Assembly: GCA_963924555.1 (NCBI GenBank)
Contig: OZ004583.1
Coordinates: 9,004,582 to 9,068,581 of the forward strand
DNA from: Crambe crambe
Taxonomy: Eukaryota; Porifera; Demospongiae; Poecilosclerida; Crambeidae
Direction: 5' to 3'
DNA: 64,000 nt
Part shown: positions 12,799 through 25,800 of the stretch, piece by piece
Layout of the letters: each line of letters starts with the position of its first letter
How positions within the stretch are numbered: position 1 is the stretch's first letter
Position numbers and translations under genes: made by a program
The notes under the pieces: model-generated
Told to the model about the DNA's origin: nothing
Databases searched by the model: none
What the model saw: the letters and a program-made list of their open reading frames with translations, nothing else

Positions 12799-13185
12799 AT
12801 TGCTATATCTTCTTTTTTTTTTTTGATGTTTTACGTAACCTTTAGTTGTTATCATTTCCCAGTAGCTAGTAGCTATCACCTTGTGCAATTATTCTGTAAA
12901 TTATAGTGTTTGCCATTGGTAAATTTTGTCTGTCTATGAATTGTTGCCATTGCGAACAGGGTCTGGAAATGAAAATGTGGGAGGTGAACATAATATCTAT
13001 TAGCAGATGTGATCACAATAATGTTCTGACTAGCTGTGTGCACTAATTACTTTCATGGTAAAGATCCTTGTTTATTATTTGGTGCTTCTTTCACTTTCAA
13101 ATCAATATCATAAGCAAAATTAATGTACTAGTCCTGAAGACCAAACAAGTGAGTAACTGTTATGTTTCAATAGGCTGCTATGATC
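12799..13185 (+). other. NLR1 3' flank, no gene seen
   Basis: AT-rich flank with a T-run just after the stop. The block GGTCTGGAAATGAAAATGTG (12960) and the following sequence recur after NLR4 (38925), near 26190 and near 41770, so they mark the 3' end of each NLR unit. The flank joins directly to IQSEC sequence at TGATCATGGCAGTCCTAGAG (13182). Confidence 0.6.
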
Positions 13186-15182
13186 ATGGCAGTCCTAGAG
13201 TGAGTCAAAGCTTGAAGATTCTATGTTTCTATTTGATCTTTCAGGTCTTTGGTAGAAAGGACTCACATGGGAGACAAACCCATCGACGAGGCTCTCAGAG
13301 AGTTCCAACAGCTCTTCAGAATGCTTGTGAGGCTTGATATATTTATATGCAATACACATTGAACCAGATTCAAATCACATTTCAACTCTGTCTAATAGTA
13401 ATGTTACTTTATTTATTGTAAAGTAACATGGCAGAATTTTAGTCATCAGGGCCATAGCAAGATGCAGATAGATTACTGTAGGACTACTAGAAGATGCACT
13501 GTAGGATTACTAAAAGATGCAGATAGATTACAGTAGGATTACTGATGTATGTATCTAGTTACTAGCTGATACTGTTCACACAGTGTTGAACATCATGTCA
13601 TTTCTCCTTGAATTCTGTGTAGGGAGAAGCTCAGAAGATAGATAAGATTATGGAGGTATTTGCGTTGGAGTTCTACAGGAGACACAAGTGTGAGGGGATC
13701 TCAGCCACTTTGTCCTTTGCAGAGAGGTTGTCCTTTTCTCAGAAGTTAATATGAAAGGGGCCCAAAAGAATATCCTTCGTTGGGAGATTGTCCTTTCTTA
13801 GAGGGTCCTTATCGGAGGTTTCCAGTAATTATATGTATTTGCCATGCCCTCAGGCACTAACGATGATGGGAACTTCCCAGATGACGTCCTCCTGGACATC
13901 ATTGATAGAATCCAAGCGGTGAGTGCATCCCACATCTAAATATCCTTCTTGTGTTGCTGCTATGCAAAATACTCAAATGAAATATGTAATTGGACCTGAT
14001 CTTTTAATGATATTCATGATCACTGGAAGCTATTCATTGCATGTGTTTATACAGTGCATATGTAATTAATATGACAGTAATGCAGACCTTAAGCATAATC
14101 ATGATGTGACTCCCACAGTCAGCATGGTTGTAAGAACACTGTATTGAGAATTTTTCCCCTCTCCTACAGACCAAATTTGAAACTGGAAGAGACCACACCC
14201 ATGTTGTAGCCGATATCGAGAAGCAGATTACAGGATCAACGATTCAAGTGAGTCTACACGGTATCCCAGTACTGAATACTCAGTAGACCTTTGTAGTTAT
14301 CCAGAATGTGATTAAAAATTTCACATCCTTACTCCTGAGTGAGGCACTATTGGGTAACTTATTTATCTGTTTATTTTTCTGGCCTGCAGAAGTTATCCAC
14401 TCCTCGGCGTTATCTGGTGCACCGTTTAAACGTGACGGAGTTACAGGAGTTGAACGCTCGACCAAGCTTCAGGACAAAACACAGACGAACAATCTTCTTC
14501 TTCAACGACATCATGGTGGTCTGCAAGAGAAGACATCATCAAGAATACGCCTTCAAGGAGTCCTTCTCTCTCCTTGGCATACTCCCAGTCAAGTTTGAAA
14601 AACACCATAAGTACTTTTAACAGGAGCATCCATACCCCAATGAATAAGGTAAACGAAGGACAACCTTAAAGTACCTTTGTATATACATAACAACCTCAAA
14701 AAGAGGACAACCTCTCTACAAAGGACAAAAGCCTGGGTCCCAAGTGTGTCCGTTACAGGGTCTGAGGTGTGCAAATTGACCTTGATCAACAAGTGTGCAT
14801 ATTTTGTTATTGCCATGGCCTTTAACCGTTCTATTGCACCTTTCCTGCTCAGATTACAAGTGTGGTATTCAGCTGCATGCTGTGGACAGAGACACCCCTT
14901 ACCAGTTCAATTGTGACTCTCCAGTGATAGGGAACACTTGGTCCAATGCCTTGAGATAATCGTAATGCAGGCAAGTTCAAAGTTCAAAGTACAACTTAGT
15001 GCATGAAAGAAAACCTCTCAGCAAAGGACAATCTAAAAGTACCTTTGTATTTACACTCTATACAAAATAACCTCCAAAAGAGGACAACCTCTCTACAAAG
15101 GACAGTAATAGGCAGTAATAATGAAATATGAGATTTTATGTTTAAATCTGTTCTCTTCTTTATCGAACAGCTCAAAGTGTTG

Positions 15183-15624
15183 GACAGTGAGAGAATTGTC
15201 GAGCTGGGTAACACCCTCTCCACCAACACCAACAAGCAGGAACTGGACGCAGGTGGTCACACACGAACAAAAAAGCACACCCTTTCATGTGACGCTGGTG
15301 ACCTCATTTCCTCCGTAAACCTCACACTTCCTGACTCCTCCCCCTCCATGCAACACAGAGGAGACTTTAGTAAGTATGTGACCAGATCAATACTGCATTT
15401 TGGGACAGTGAGAGAATTGTCGAGCTGGGTAACACCCTCTCCACCAACACCAACAAGCAGGAACTGGACGCAGGTGGTCACACACGAACAAAAAAGCACA
15501 CCCTTTCATGTGACGCTGGTGACCTCATTTCCTCCGTAAACCTCACACTTCCTGACTCCTCCCCCTCCATGCAACACAGAGGAGACTTTAGTAAGTATGT
15601 GACCAGATCAATACTGCATTTTGG
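15183..15624 (+). repeat. 221-bp direct tandem duplication containing an IQSEC exon
   Basis: GACAGTGAGAGAATTGTCGA starts at 15183 and again at 15404, and everything between is repeated with essentially no change. The unit covers the exon, its donor and part of the next intron (ATCAATACTGCATTTTGG). It is absent from the original locus (5978) and from copy D (41078), so it arose only in copy B, and recently. Confidence 0.9.
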
Positions 15625-16022
15625 AACTGAGATTTGGAATGGAATTTTCTGTAGTTTGATTCCTGATTTCTTGTGACTTTAGTTCCAGGTGTTGAGGATC
15701 TTGCATTGAGTACCACTGTTTCCAGTTCAGTCATGACACGACACATGTCAGAGGTACATAATCACATCATCCATCAGGTTAACTAATTGTCTATATATTA
15801 GACAAAGATTCTTGCATTTGTGGACTAAAGGCCACACTAATATCAAGCAGAGACCACAATAGTAGCCCCAGGACAGTGGAACCTCCGAGTAAAGGACATT
15901 TTGGATCGGCCACTTTGTCCTTTGCAGAGAGGTTGTCCTTTTCTCGGAGGTTAAAATGTACTAATGGGGCCCAAAAGAGCATCCTTTGTTAAGAGGTTTT
16001 TGGAGGGTTATTTAACTGTGGT

Positions 16023-16849
16023 TAGGCCCTGCCAATTTCTTCCCTTTTATTCTATTCTTTTATTCCCAAAAAGTTGATAATTATTCCCCCCAAACCTCTA
16101 ATTATTCCAGCAAGAAAGGCTATTATTCCATCAAATTCTATAGTGTTTGTGACACAGTAAAATCATGTTGCGTTATTATTGTAACATGACAGATGTTTCT
16201 ATATAGTAATGCAGTGAGGATGCTTAAAATTGTAGGAAAAAACACGTTTTAGGGACAGGAATTCTCTGCATGCATTGCAAGAGTTCACCCTTATTGATAG
16301 AAAGATGTTGATCAGTTTAATTCTAGATGAGAGAGAAACATTCTGTGGTTCAAAAGAAGCAGCACCTTTACTTCTCTTGACTCCCTTACATGGATTGGTT
16401 CGTACCTTTCTTTTATGTGCTAAATCAGATTCTCTTGGGTATTCAATCTATCCAGAAGGCAAACAACAGCTCTTGAACTGGAATATCTTACGGAGCCATT
16501 GCTACTATCCAGCAGGCCAAGCTATGCAAGCTCAGCTATACTAATTGCCTAAATTGCTTACTACATCATCTACATGTAAACATTACCTGTGAAGATGATC
16601 CAACAAGATAATATCAATAGCCAAGCCAATTTATACTGTAAAAATGAAAGTGTGTACTGCACACTAAAATTAATTGTCCCAATACACACACTAAAAACAA
16701 AACAGTGTGTGCATTGGGACAAAATGGTGTGCAGTAAATACTTTTGTTTTGCAGTGTAGCTAATTATTCCCCCAAACTTCCAATTATTCTAGAATTATTC
16801 TATTATGCTACAAAGGTCAAATTATGCTGGAATAATATGGCGGGGCCTA
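16023..16849. mobile_element. hAT-like non-autonomous element with 8-bp target duplication
   Basis: The ends are TAGGCCCTGCCA and TGGCGGGGCCTA, near-perfect terminal inverted repeats. ACTGTGGT flanks both ends (16015-16022 and 16850-16857), while the uninterrupted site at 7056-7068 has it once. An 8-bp target duplication and short TIRs beginning TAG are hallmarks of hAT transposons. An 89-codon open frame inside (16275-16544) shows no transposase feature I recognise, so the element is non-autonomous. It inserted into the last intron of IQSEC copy B after the segmental duplication. Confidence 0.85.
16634..16759. mobile_element. Hairpin MITE nested in the hAT-like element
   Basis: About 125 bp form a long imperfect hairpin: GTGTGTACTGCACAC near 16650 pairs with GTGTGCAGTAAATAC near 16729, and TTGTCCCAATACACACAC pairs with GTGTGTGCATTGGGACAA. 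TA lies at both borders, compatible with a Tc1/mariner-type MITE. Confidence 0.6.
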
Positions 16850-17744
16850 ACTGTGGTGTCAGAGGCCAGTGGTGAGCACAGCAATATTTTTAACCACTAT
16901 TTTCCTCTCCTTTGACAGAATCGGATCTCCAGAGATTCCGGTTTTGACTCTCAGCAATTGACTCCCACCCCGCCTCCAAGTCCTCCCCCAGCATGGAACT
17001 GGACGCCCGCACCATGTCCCCTTCCTCCCCCTCCTACCAAACCTCCACACAGTCCCCGTCCACCTCACTCAACACACTGACCCCCTCCTCGATCAAAGAG
17101 CTCTGACACCATCAAGAACCTTGCCGTGAATCCTTCCTCACCAAGCAGATCTCCAAGTCTAGACTTCAAGAAGAAGAAAGGAAGACTTAATCCACTCTCC
17201 TCAAATATGACCAACTCTCCTCAGTCGGACGGCTCTCCAAAGGGTACAAGAAAGAAGAACGAGAAGAAGACTACCAAGGGAGGGTTCTTTGGTCGCAAGA
17301 GAGGTAGTACTGATCAGACCCAAGGGAAAACGAGGATCCGTGCTACGCTCAGTTTGAATAGGGACGGGCCCTCCTCACCACAGCCACATAGAAAGTCACT
17401 GACTGGTAGTTATGAGAATGGTTCTGATCGTAACTTAGAGTTGAGTGTGTGAGCTTTTCGTTTGTTCTCTCTCTGTGTTGTGATTGGTGATTTCATGTGG
17501 TGCACTCTCTCTATGTATCTAGTTTATGCAAGACTGTGTTATTTGTGATCAAATCCTTTTATCATCAAGTGGAGCATAAACACCTATTACTATGCTTGCT
17601 TCAGATGTACCCTGTACATATTATAATACATTATTATTATAATTATTATCAGCTAATACAACTACTAGGGCAATGTGCAAACATTTGACAGTGAGCAAGC
17701 TAGGCTCATTATACTTTTGCTGTTTGAGCTGTACTGTGTAGCTC

Positions 17745-17882
17745 ATTATGCACATGCGCACGAGAAATAGTGGGTGGGGCTAGTTCTATGAGCATGCGCA
17801 CGAGAAATTATGGGTGGGGCTGGCTCTATGAGCATGCGCACGAGATAGTGGGGTGGGGCTCTTCCTTTTTTTTGTAGCTAGG
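17745..17882 (+). promoter_or_regulatory. Repeated upstream element of NLR2
   Basis: Three copies of the GCATGCGCACGAGA plus GGGTGGGGCT block, as upstream of NLR1, end about 25 bp before the ATG at 17883. Confidence 0.55.
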
Positions 17883-18533
17883 ATGTCGTCCTTCTTTCGT
17901 TTTGCTTTGCTTGGCTTTTGTTTGTCTCTGCTGTGTCAGTGGAGTGCTGATGGGTTGAAGGAGGGAGAGGAGACACAGGCAAACAAGACTAGCTGTAATC
18001 TAGCTGTCAAACACCTCCTGCTCGGCCACTTGAGGAAGACGAGACTATGGAGGAGAGTAGTGGGAGAAACTCGCCACTCCAGAGGAAAGGGCAGACCAGC
18101 TTGGTTCCTGTTGGGCATCCTGTTACTCTCTGGGGATGTAGAGTTGAATCCTGGACCCAAGACTGGAGCAGCTGATAAAAAAGGTATTATACTACACATA
18201 CTTTGTTTTGATAAAGAATACAATTCATTATGCAGTACCCAAAATCGGTGATATAAGTTTCCTTCCAGTCCTGAACTGGTTTGAAGTGGGTGTGGCTCTG
18301 AATTTAGAGGAATATGAGCTGAAAGTGATAGAAATGGATCACAAAGGTGACCAGAAGAGGCAGAAGATGGAGATGTTGCAGTTATGGCTGGACCAAGGAG
18401 AAAAGGCCACTTATGAGGCTCTGGTCGAGGCACTCTTGAAAACTGACAATGTTGGAGCTGCACTAGAGTTGTACCACACCAAAGGTTAATCAACACTGGC
18501 CAATAAATTCTAGCCATTAGGTGTATAGGTCAC

Positions 18534-18572
<39 letters not shown>

Positions 18573-21500
18573 GTAAGTTCATAATGTATGATTTCAATAA
18601 TTATTTTTGTAACGGACTGCATGGCTGTTAGGCCACAGTGAGGGAGGGAGGGTGCTGGAGGGGGCACACCCCTCCCACATGGAGTACAAAGCAAAATTAT
18701 ATAATTTATTTCCAAAAGTATTGTACTCTTCTGGTTAGCTAGAAATATGGGACAGGGGGGAGGGGCTATAGCCCCCTCAGCCTCCTGGTTCCTACACCTA
18801 TGGAGCTACGTACACATGGATAAAACATAGCTAGTGGTCACCGTCACATGCCTTGTGAACTCGAAGCAGGGTAATTCCAAGTGGTTCAAAATTTGAAACT
18901 CTTTCATGAGCTCTATTTCAAAAGATAGTAACTTTGAGCTCAAGTCTTAGATTGAACTGTTCAGACTGTGACAATAAACTATTTTCATGTTGCAGGTTTT
19001 TTTGAATTAAAGTTAATATTAAACCATTTCAGCTGCAACATTTCTAGTGAAAGCCTTGACCAACTTATAGCAGAAAGTGACCTTTCCATTCTCTCAAAGG
19101 AAATAGTTTTAAATAGCAAAATTGTCCTTGGTTTGACCAAGCAGGAAAGAGAAGAAGCGTGCCGAAGTTGTAGGAAAACAATACAAAAACTACAAATCAT
19201 AAAAACCTGGAAGAAGAAAAAAGCTGAACATGCAACATATAATGATCTTATTAAAGATGCTTGCGAAAATCAGCAGATTAATGTTGCCAAAAAAGTAAGA
19301 GAGATTCTCCTCAAGGGTATGACTTTTGAGAACGAAGCTGTGGAAACATATCGCGAACACCTTTTTGAATGCTACACGGAAAATTTGCGTCCATCCAGTA
19401 GCCATCAATGGCCTGAATTCCATCATGAATTTTATGTAGATCAAGTCCTTTACAAACTCAAAAAAACAAAAAAGGTTGCACTCAAACCAGAAAATATATT
19501 TGATGAAAATGCTGATAAAGGCATTTCTAGGAAAGTTATCTTTATAGAAGGGGTCGCTGGTTCAGGTAAGACCACTCTCCTCTGGCATATCTGTAAGCAG
19601 TGGGCACTCGGTAAACTATTCAATCAGTTCAGTTTGATGATTCACATATCTTTGAATAATCGTGCTTTAAATGAGGTGAAATGTCTAGCTGACATCATTC
19701 CTTATCCAGACCAAAGCTTGAAATGTACTGTGGCAGAGCACATAATCAATACTAAAGGCAGAAATGTGTGCTTCATTCTTGATGGTTGCGATGAAGCTCC
19801 AGACTCTCTCTGGGAAGGTTTCTTAGGAAATTTTCTACGAGATAAATCTATGCTCCCTCAGTGTACATTTTTACTAGCTTCCAGACCATCAACCAAAGTC
19901 CATCGTTACCGCATTATGCGTAGTGGTGAAATATTATTAAAAGGTTGTGTATCTGATGACGTTTTTAAGATTATTTTGCAAAATGACACCGAAAAAAGGG
20001 AAAGAATCGATCACTTGTTGGAGATGAACCCTAACCTCCGTGCATTGTGTGACCTTCCCATTAATGCTATCATACTGATATTCATCCACGAGATGGTGAA
20101 TGAGGATAACATGCCTAAGACTCGCACTGACCTCTTCAACTTGATGCTCTGCAATTTCATGGTGAGACATGTGCGGTTACGCACTGAACATGAGGAAAGA
20201 TCAATACGAAGTTTGGACAGTGATTTGCCACCAGATGTAGAGCATTCTCTGAGAAAAATTTGTCTTTTAGCTTATAATGTTTCCATTTCTAGCAAGAGAG
20301 AAATGACGTATAATGAATTAAGAGAATTAGGAATGGAAAAACCGGATGAAAATCTTGGCTTACTTGAAATCACGCGTGATGTGACAGTCTATGGCCCAGA
20401 GGATTACTACAGCTTCCCTCACTTATCAATCCAGGAATTCCTGGCTGCACTTTACATCAAGAAGATGAGAAATGACTCTCAATGGGATGAGAATAAAGAA
20501 GCTTCGGCCATCACAAACCTCTTGAACGAAGACCCTCTTAATCCTATTATAACCTTCCATGCTGGATTAACCAAACTTAAAAATCAGAAAATTCGAAATC
20601 TTCTATTAAAGTTTGTGGAATTTGATTATATAACATGTAAGTCCAATGACCCCAGGCGTTTACTCCTTACATTATTAAATTGTATGTTTGAGTGTCAAGA
20701 TGAAAACTTGGCCAGAGAGTTCAATCCAAATTATTCTCTACAGCCGTATGATAATAAACCTAAGCTCAGTCGAAAAATTACATGCATTTCCTTTTCCAGT
20801 CTTACTTTGTATCCATCAGATTGTTTATCCATTGGCTATTATGCCAGATTCTTTATACAGAAAAAAGAAAAGGATATTATATCTTTTGAAATTAATCTGG
20901 CTCGCTGCAATATTAATAGTCTTTGCATTGAATCTTTTTCTAAGGAAATTAAGAAGGTTTCTGAACCTGTTGAATCATGTATACAACTGGATTTATGTGA
21001 AAACTTCTCAGCTACCTCTAGTAATAGAGTGATTTCATCTGTTAAAACCTTGCTAACAGCACCACCCCATGTAATATACTGTCTCAATTTAGACATGAAC
21101 ATTTTTGATATACCTGCTACTTTGAAATCAATTATAGAAGCATTAGCGAGTGGCTCATCTCTGAAAGCACTTATTATTTCATTTTGTGGTATTAATCATA
21201 CCCACATACACTATTTGATTCTTCTCTTACGCCTTAATCGTCTTGAAGCCTTGTCCTTAAATGGTAGCAACCTTGGAAGTGTGATTCCTCTTCTTAGTGA
21301 AGCAGTAAAACTAGGTGATCAATTACAATCACTAAATCTGCATAAGTGCAATATCGATGATGCAGGCCTTGTTTCCTTAGCTCAAGCAATAAAGGAAAGT
21401 AAGTCCTTTGGTGAATTGGATATTACATCTAACCCACATATAACAGCTTCTGGAGTGAATAGATTTTTGAAGACAATTAGTAACTGCACACTGCAAGCAG

Positions 21501-21676
21501 TTTATATAGATAAGGACCATTTAGATGAGGAAAATGTGTCTTTAATTAAAGCTATCAACTTGTTTAGAAGAAATATTCGGGAAATTCCAGACCTTTCAGT
21601 CGATACTTATTCGGATGATGAAAATTTAAGATATGCTAAAATGAAGAATTATAAACCAAGTGTAGTGCAAAGGTAG
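17883..21676 (+). CDS. NLR2: 2A leader - two death folds - NACHT - LRR receptor
   Basis: Exons 17883-18183 (leader), 18236-18484 (death domain), 18996-21676 (second death-like fold, NACHT, LRR). The leader begins MSSFFRFALLGFCLSLLCQW, a signal-like hydrophobic start. At residues 84-92 comes GDVELNPGP (18132-18158), so 2A-type skipping would separate G91 from P92. NACHT: GVAGSGKTTLLWHICKQWAL near 19555 and VCFILDGCDE near 19769; the LRRs include LEALSLNGSNL and LQSLNLHKCNIDDAG. It ends KPSVVQR like NLR1 and NLR4. The donor after exon 2 is the weak AAAG|GTTAAT, where paralogues have GTAAGC or GTAACC, so this junction is less sure. The intron holds a G-run of about 35 bases. In-frame and undamaged as far as I can read. 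Confidence 0.88.
18536..18571 (+). repeat. Poly-G run in NLR2 intron
   Basis: About 35 consecutive G. Other homopolymers in the window are G at 32935-32956, T at 41657-41680, C at 52927-52950 and C at 60187-60200. Lengths of such runs are often unreliable in assemblies. Confidence 0.8.
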
Positions 21677-22187
21677 AGTTAAGAAAGAACTAGCTTTTAT
21701 TTATGCACTTTATGTAGCCATCATAGTAGCTACTGTTACTGTCTGTCACACAAAGTTATTTATTAGTTTCTCAAGCACCGCCCGCTTCAGTTTCTCCAAA
21801 AATTGTATTTTGAATTTTATTAATTAACATTTTTGTGGTTTAATAATAATAATAATAATAATCTATTACGCATGCGCAATAGCTACACAATTAACAAAGG
21901 CATGCATTGTTCATTGACTCCTCACCACGCGCGCCGCTGCTTGGTCAGCTGTTTTCGGTTGGTGTGAAGTGCTGCGAATAGCTATGCTGGTGTCAACTCT
22001 TATCCTGCTGCAGTTCTCCAACAAAACTAGCGCAGCCAGGGAGTGGCGAGTAGTTACAATACCCAGTGAAGATACTGAAGTGGACATCGGCACCTTTTTC
22101 CAGCGCATCATTGATCATGTGTACGATCCTTTAGAGCCATTTCACCCTACTCCTAGGGACAGGAACTCTCCTCTACGAGCTTCAGTT

Positions 22188-22589
22188 GCATAGTTCCCAA
22201 CTGTCCCGAAACGTCCGGGACAGTCCCGGATTTTTTAGCTCTGTCCCGTCCCGCCACGGAAGTGTAAACTGCCTATTGTTTGTCCCGGAAGCTTCTTTTT
22301 AGCGCTACAGACTATGGTAGTTTGTTTACTTAACAGCATAACCAGAGTCACTAATGAATGCACCACACTGACTGCACAGCACTCAGACAATGCAGTAAGC
22401 TAAGACAGCTGCACGTATCAATCAACAGTGCACAAGGTCAATGTCCAGTTCATGAAAACTGTCAGTTCTTGAGTCCTTCTGCAGTGGCCAGAATATGGGC
22501 GTGGTACAGGGGTGGGACTTCAAAGTAGGTGTGACTTGTGGTAGAATTTAGTGTCCCTGAAGTTAGTTTCTCAAAGTTGGGAACTATGC
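22188..22589. mobile_element. MITE inserted in the DDE element
   Basis: The termini GCATAGTTCCCAACT and AGTTGGGAACTATGC are perfect 15-bp inverted repeats about 400 bp apart, flanked on both sides by AGTT. Sub-terminal sequence is rich in GTCCCG (CCCGAAACGTCCGGGACAG). The insertion interrupts an open segment whose two halves continue on either side, so it came in after the host element. Confidence 0.8.
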
Positions 22590-22810
22590 AGTTGGCACTA
22601 CCCAGAAAGGTGATTTTCAGGAGATCCCCCTCATTGCTTCACTTGCAGAGGTGGCAAGGACCTTTGGCATCTACCTGAAGTTTTTATTATTCTTGAAGAT
22701 CAAACTGATGACAGTTCCACAATCAGAAGTAGTAGAAATGCCTTTGAGGCAAAACAAAAAACTTAATAACTGACCTACTTACCTAGGTACCATTTTTCTT
22801 TCAGGTCCTA

Positions 22811-25800
22811 ATGGCATCTAGCAGGAACCACTCTTGCTTGCCAACCCCTCCTTCAGATCGAGCCATGGAGCGGAGCAAAAAATTTGCATTGAAAGATGAC
22901 ATTTTGAAATGGCTACAAAGCAAACAGCTCGGCTGGTCACCAGATGAAGCAAATTCTGTTGGCAATCAATTTGTTACAGCCTTGACAGACATTTTGTGGT
23001 ATATAGATGGACATGTCCCTACTTTCTTAGCCCGTGTTTGCCCCATCCCAGAAGAATTCCAGCAGTTCTCAGGGTACAATGATCCTATGAGAAGCAAGCA
23101 CAGAAAAAGAGAAACTGATAATTTGAGTACTCAAATGCTGGGCTCCCACTCCACCGTTCTGAATGGATTCCTTTTACATCCCTGGCTGAACTCTGCTTGC
23201 TGGAAACATATGAAGACTTCGCTCACTACTCTGGCTGATTTTTTACTCAAGTATGCCAACTATCTTCATCACAAGAGTCAGGAAGTACAAGAAAATCACA
23301 TGATGTCTACACCCATTCGTTCCAGAAGTCAAGCAGAGAGCTTTCTGTTTATCAAGAAGTCTATTTGGGTTAAACCAGAATTAGCTGCTCGTTATGGATC
23401 TTTTTAAACAGCGAAGATTTGTTTGTGCCGATTTTTCTCAATGATTATGCACCTAGAAATCAAAGGTAACTTGCTGAGTTTGTTCTGTGAGTATGTGCAT
23501 GTGTTAATAATATCTGTGTACAGAGGATTGCAAGTTGGTTGTCTAAAGCAAAAGAGCTAATCCAAACTTTTCTATTCATCTAATTGGCCTATCACAACCA
23601 TACTCTGCATTTGCAACCTGACAACCAACTTCCATGTGTGTGTAAGTTTGGGCTATGTGTGGGCAGGTAGGGGGTCACAAGGAAATATGCAGTGAGCGAA
23701 ACGGTTTCTATTACATTTCAGACAGCGACGCTACTACATTGATACCTTGAAGACTGGAGAATGCCTCACATGTGATTGTGTGCTGTATGACCATGCCACT
23801 GGAAACTGCATGGGGACTATTCATTTCGTCTGGAAGGCTCCTAGTTCTCCCAATCCTACTGTGCTCGTGTCAGGCAATGCAGCCTGCATCAGGAAAATTG
23901 AGCCTTCTCTTCCGGTATACCACACCAGGGTCATGAAAAGGCATTTCTTTGATCAAGTCTCCTACCTCAGATGTGGAAAACCTAGTGCACTGAGAGGCAT
24001 CTACAGGCTATTGACAGGTATGTGTGTGTGGTTAGAGGGGTTGGACTTTCACTTCTTTTGTGATCACACAGGTGACATGTCAAGTAGTGAGAACTTGTGT
24101 GAAGCTCAAGTGGATGAGAGAATTGATGCCATCATCAACACTCAAGATCCTTCCATAGTTGATGACCTTCGCCATCACAACAGAGGTCACCCAACAAAGT
24201 ATGAGGATTTCTGGGAGCAGTGTAAGAGGTTTCTGGAGGATGAAACAGCTGCAGATGATAGAAGGCACGATCAGCATACCCATTTAGCCAAAGCTATTTC
24301 AGTTCGTGATTTGCTTGAACAGGTCACTCAGAGGTGCCCAGAAGGTTGTCCAATTCCCAGCAAGCAATGGCTCAGGTTACAATTCTGGCCCAAAAATCAA
24401 ACAAATAAGGCTGCCTTGCAATACACTGGGAGACTGGATGTTAAGTTCATGATCCAAGTCCGTCAGCTTCGCAAAAGCCATGAAGATTCACACTACTGTG
24501 CTGCAATGTTCAAGTACTTGAGGGAATTTGTGGTTCGATTTCATCAACATGCTGCTCTTCTTTGCTTAGATGATAAACATTGTTGTAAAGTTGGAGAGCC
24601 AGGGCTTCCAGTAGCTGCCGTGGAGCGAGGCAAGAGTGTAGTTGTAACTACAAGTGGAAAGCGATTTTCAGTTGCCGATCATGACTTTACGAAATTTTCC
24701 ATTATTCCTAGTGTGGTTTTGTTGTGTGATGTTCCTGATGACGCAGAAAAGTCTTTCTATCGTGGCCAAGTGTACGTTGGAATCAAGGACTCGGCTTTGG
24801 AGCCTTCTAGTGCACTCAGACAGAGCACCGAATTGTCCAAAATCTTGCTTCAGAATCAGATATCCTCTCCTATTTTAGTTCTGTTTACAGATGGGGGACC
24901 AGACCATAGTAACACGTTCTTGAGTGTGAAGTTGGGTCTCGTTGCTCTGTTCCTTCAGCTCGATTTGGACATGTTGGAAGCAGTTAGGACAGCACCCTAC
25001 CAGTCTTGGAAAAACCCCTGCGAACGTGTTCACTCCATCTTGAACTTGGGGCTACAAGCTACTGGACTGATGCGAACAGCCATGGAGCTAAGGTTTGAAT
25101 CAGCTATATCAAAATGTAGCTCCGTCAAGGATGTCAGAGACGCAGTCAAAGAGACACCAGGCCTTGAAGAAGCTTTGAAGGATTCTGTGGAGCCCGTCAA
25201 AACACTGTTGCATTCTGTTTTCAGCCGCCTGAACTTGAAGGATAAACCCATTTCAAGCTATATGTCTGCATCTCAGCATGAAATAGATGCATTCTTCAGT
25301 ATTCTGCAAGATATTGAGCCAGAAATCAATGTCTTAGCCAAACGTCCAGCCTTATCAGCTTTCATGAAACACTGCTGCTATGAAAGGAAGTACCTTTTTG
25401 GAATCAAAAAGTGTGGCAAATTGGATTGTCGAACTTGTAAAGCACCTCGCCTAGCAGAGAATGTCTTCAAAGATTTACACCACATACCTGATCCAGTGCC
25501 AGACACTTCTTTAAAGTACAAGTCATTTGATGAGCTCTACGGCACTATTACAACAGAACAGTATCGACCAAGCAAGAGCAAGGCCATAGCATCAACCCAT
25601 GGAATCCCTTTTAGCCCTAATGCTCAAACTGCCCGAGAGTTGGTCTGTTGCACCGAGTGTTTAAAACCTCGTGTCATCTACTCACAAAGGAAGTTGACTT
25701 TTGCTGAAACCAGTGTTTTGTTCAGAAGTTTGGAAAGCTTGCTCTATTCATGTGGCAGTACATTGAAGGGGGTTGAAGTGGAGTGTAGAGATGGTGAAGA

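Larger units (their letters stand above)
13186..17452 (+). pseudogene. IQSEC duplicate B (3' half)
   Basis: Corresponds to IQSEC 3671-7699. It starts within the exon ending ATGGCAGTCCTAGA, then carries copies of the later exons at about 13245-13326, 13623-13699, 13855-13919, 14170-14247, 14390-14606, 14855-14968, 15171-15381, 15683-15753 and 16918-17452. Damage: the large Sec7 exon is cut at GTGAGGGGATCTC and fused to MITE sequence; one base is missing in the PH-domain exon (GACTCTCCAGTG versus GACTCTTCCAGCG); a 221-bp segment is tandemly duplicated; the last exon has small deletions and an hAT-like element sits in the preceding intron. There is no promoter or start, so it is a segmental pseudogene, though read-through could still create fusion transcripts with the NLR downstream. 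Confidence 0.85.

Noticed and set aside
16275-16544. 89-codon open frame in the hAT-like element
   Set aside because: No recognisable domain, no copy elsewhere in the window, and length compatible with chance.
13186-17452. A second functional IQSEC gene
   Set aside because: No 5' half, a truncated Sec7 exon, a frameshift in the PH region and an internal tandem duplication.
21969-22193. Small secreted protein gene (hydrophobic N-terminus MLRIAMLVSTLILLQFS)
   Set aside because: It lies within the DDE element and is cut by the MITE at 22188; more likely a 5' part of the transposon gene than an independent gene.
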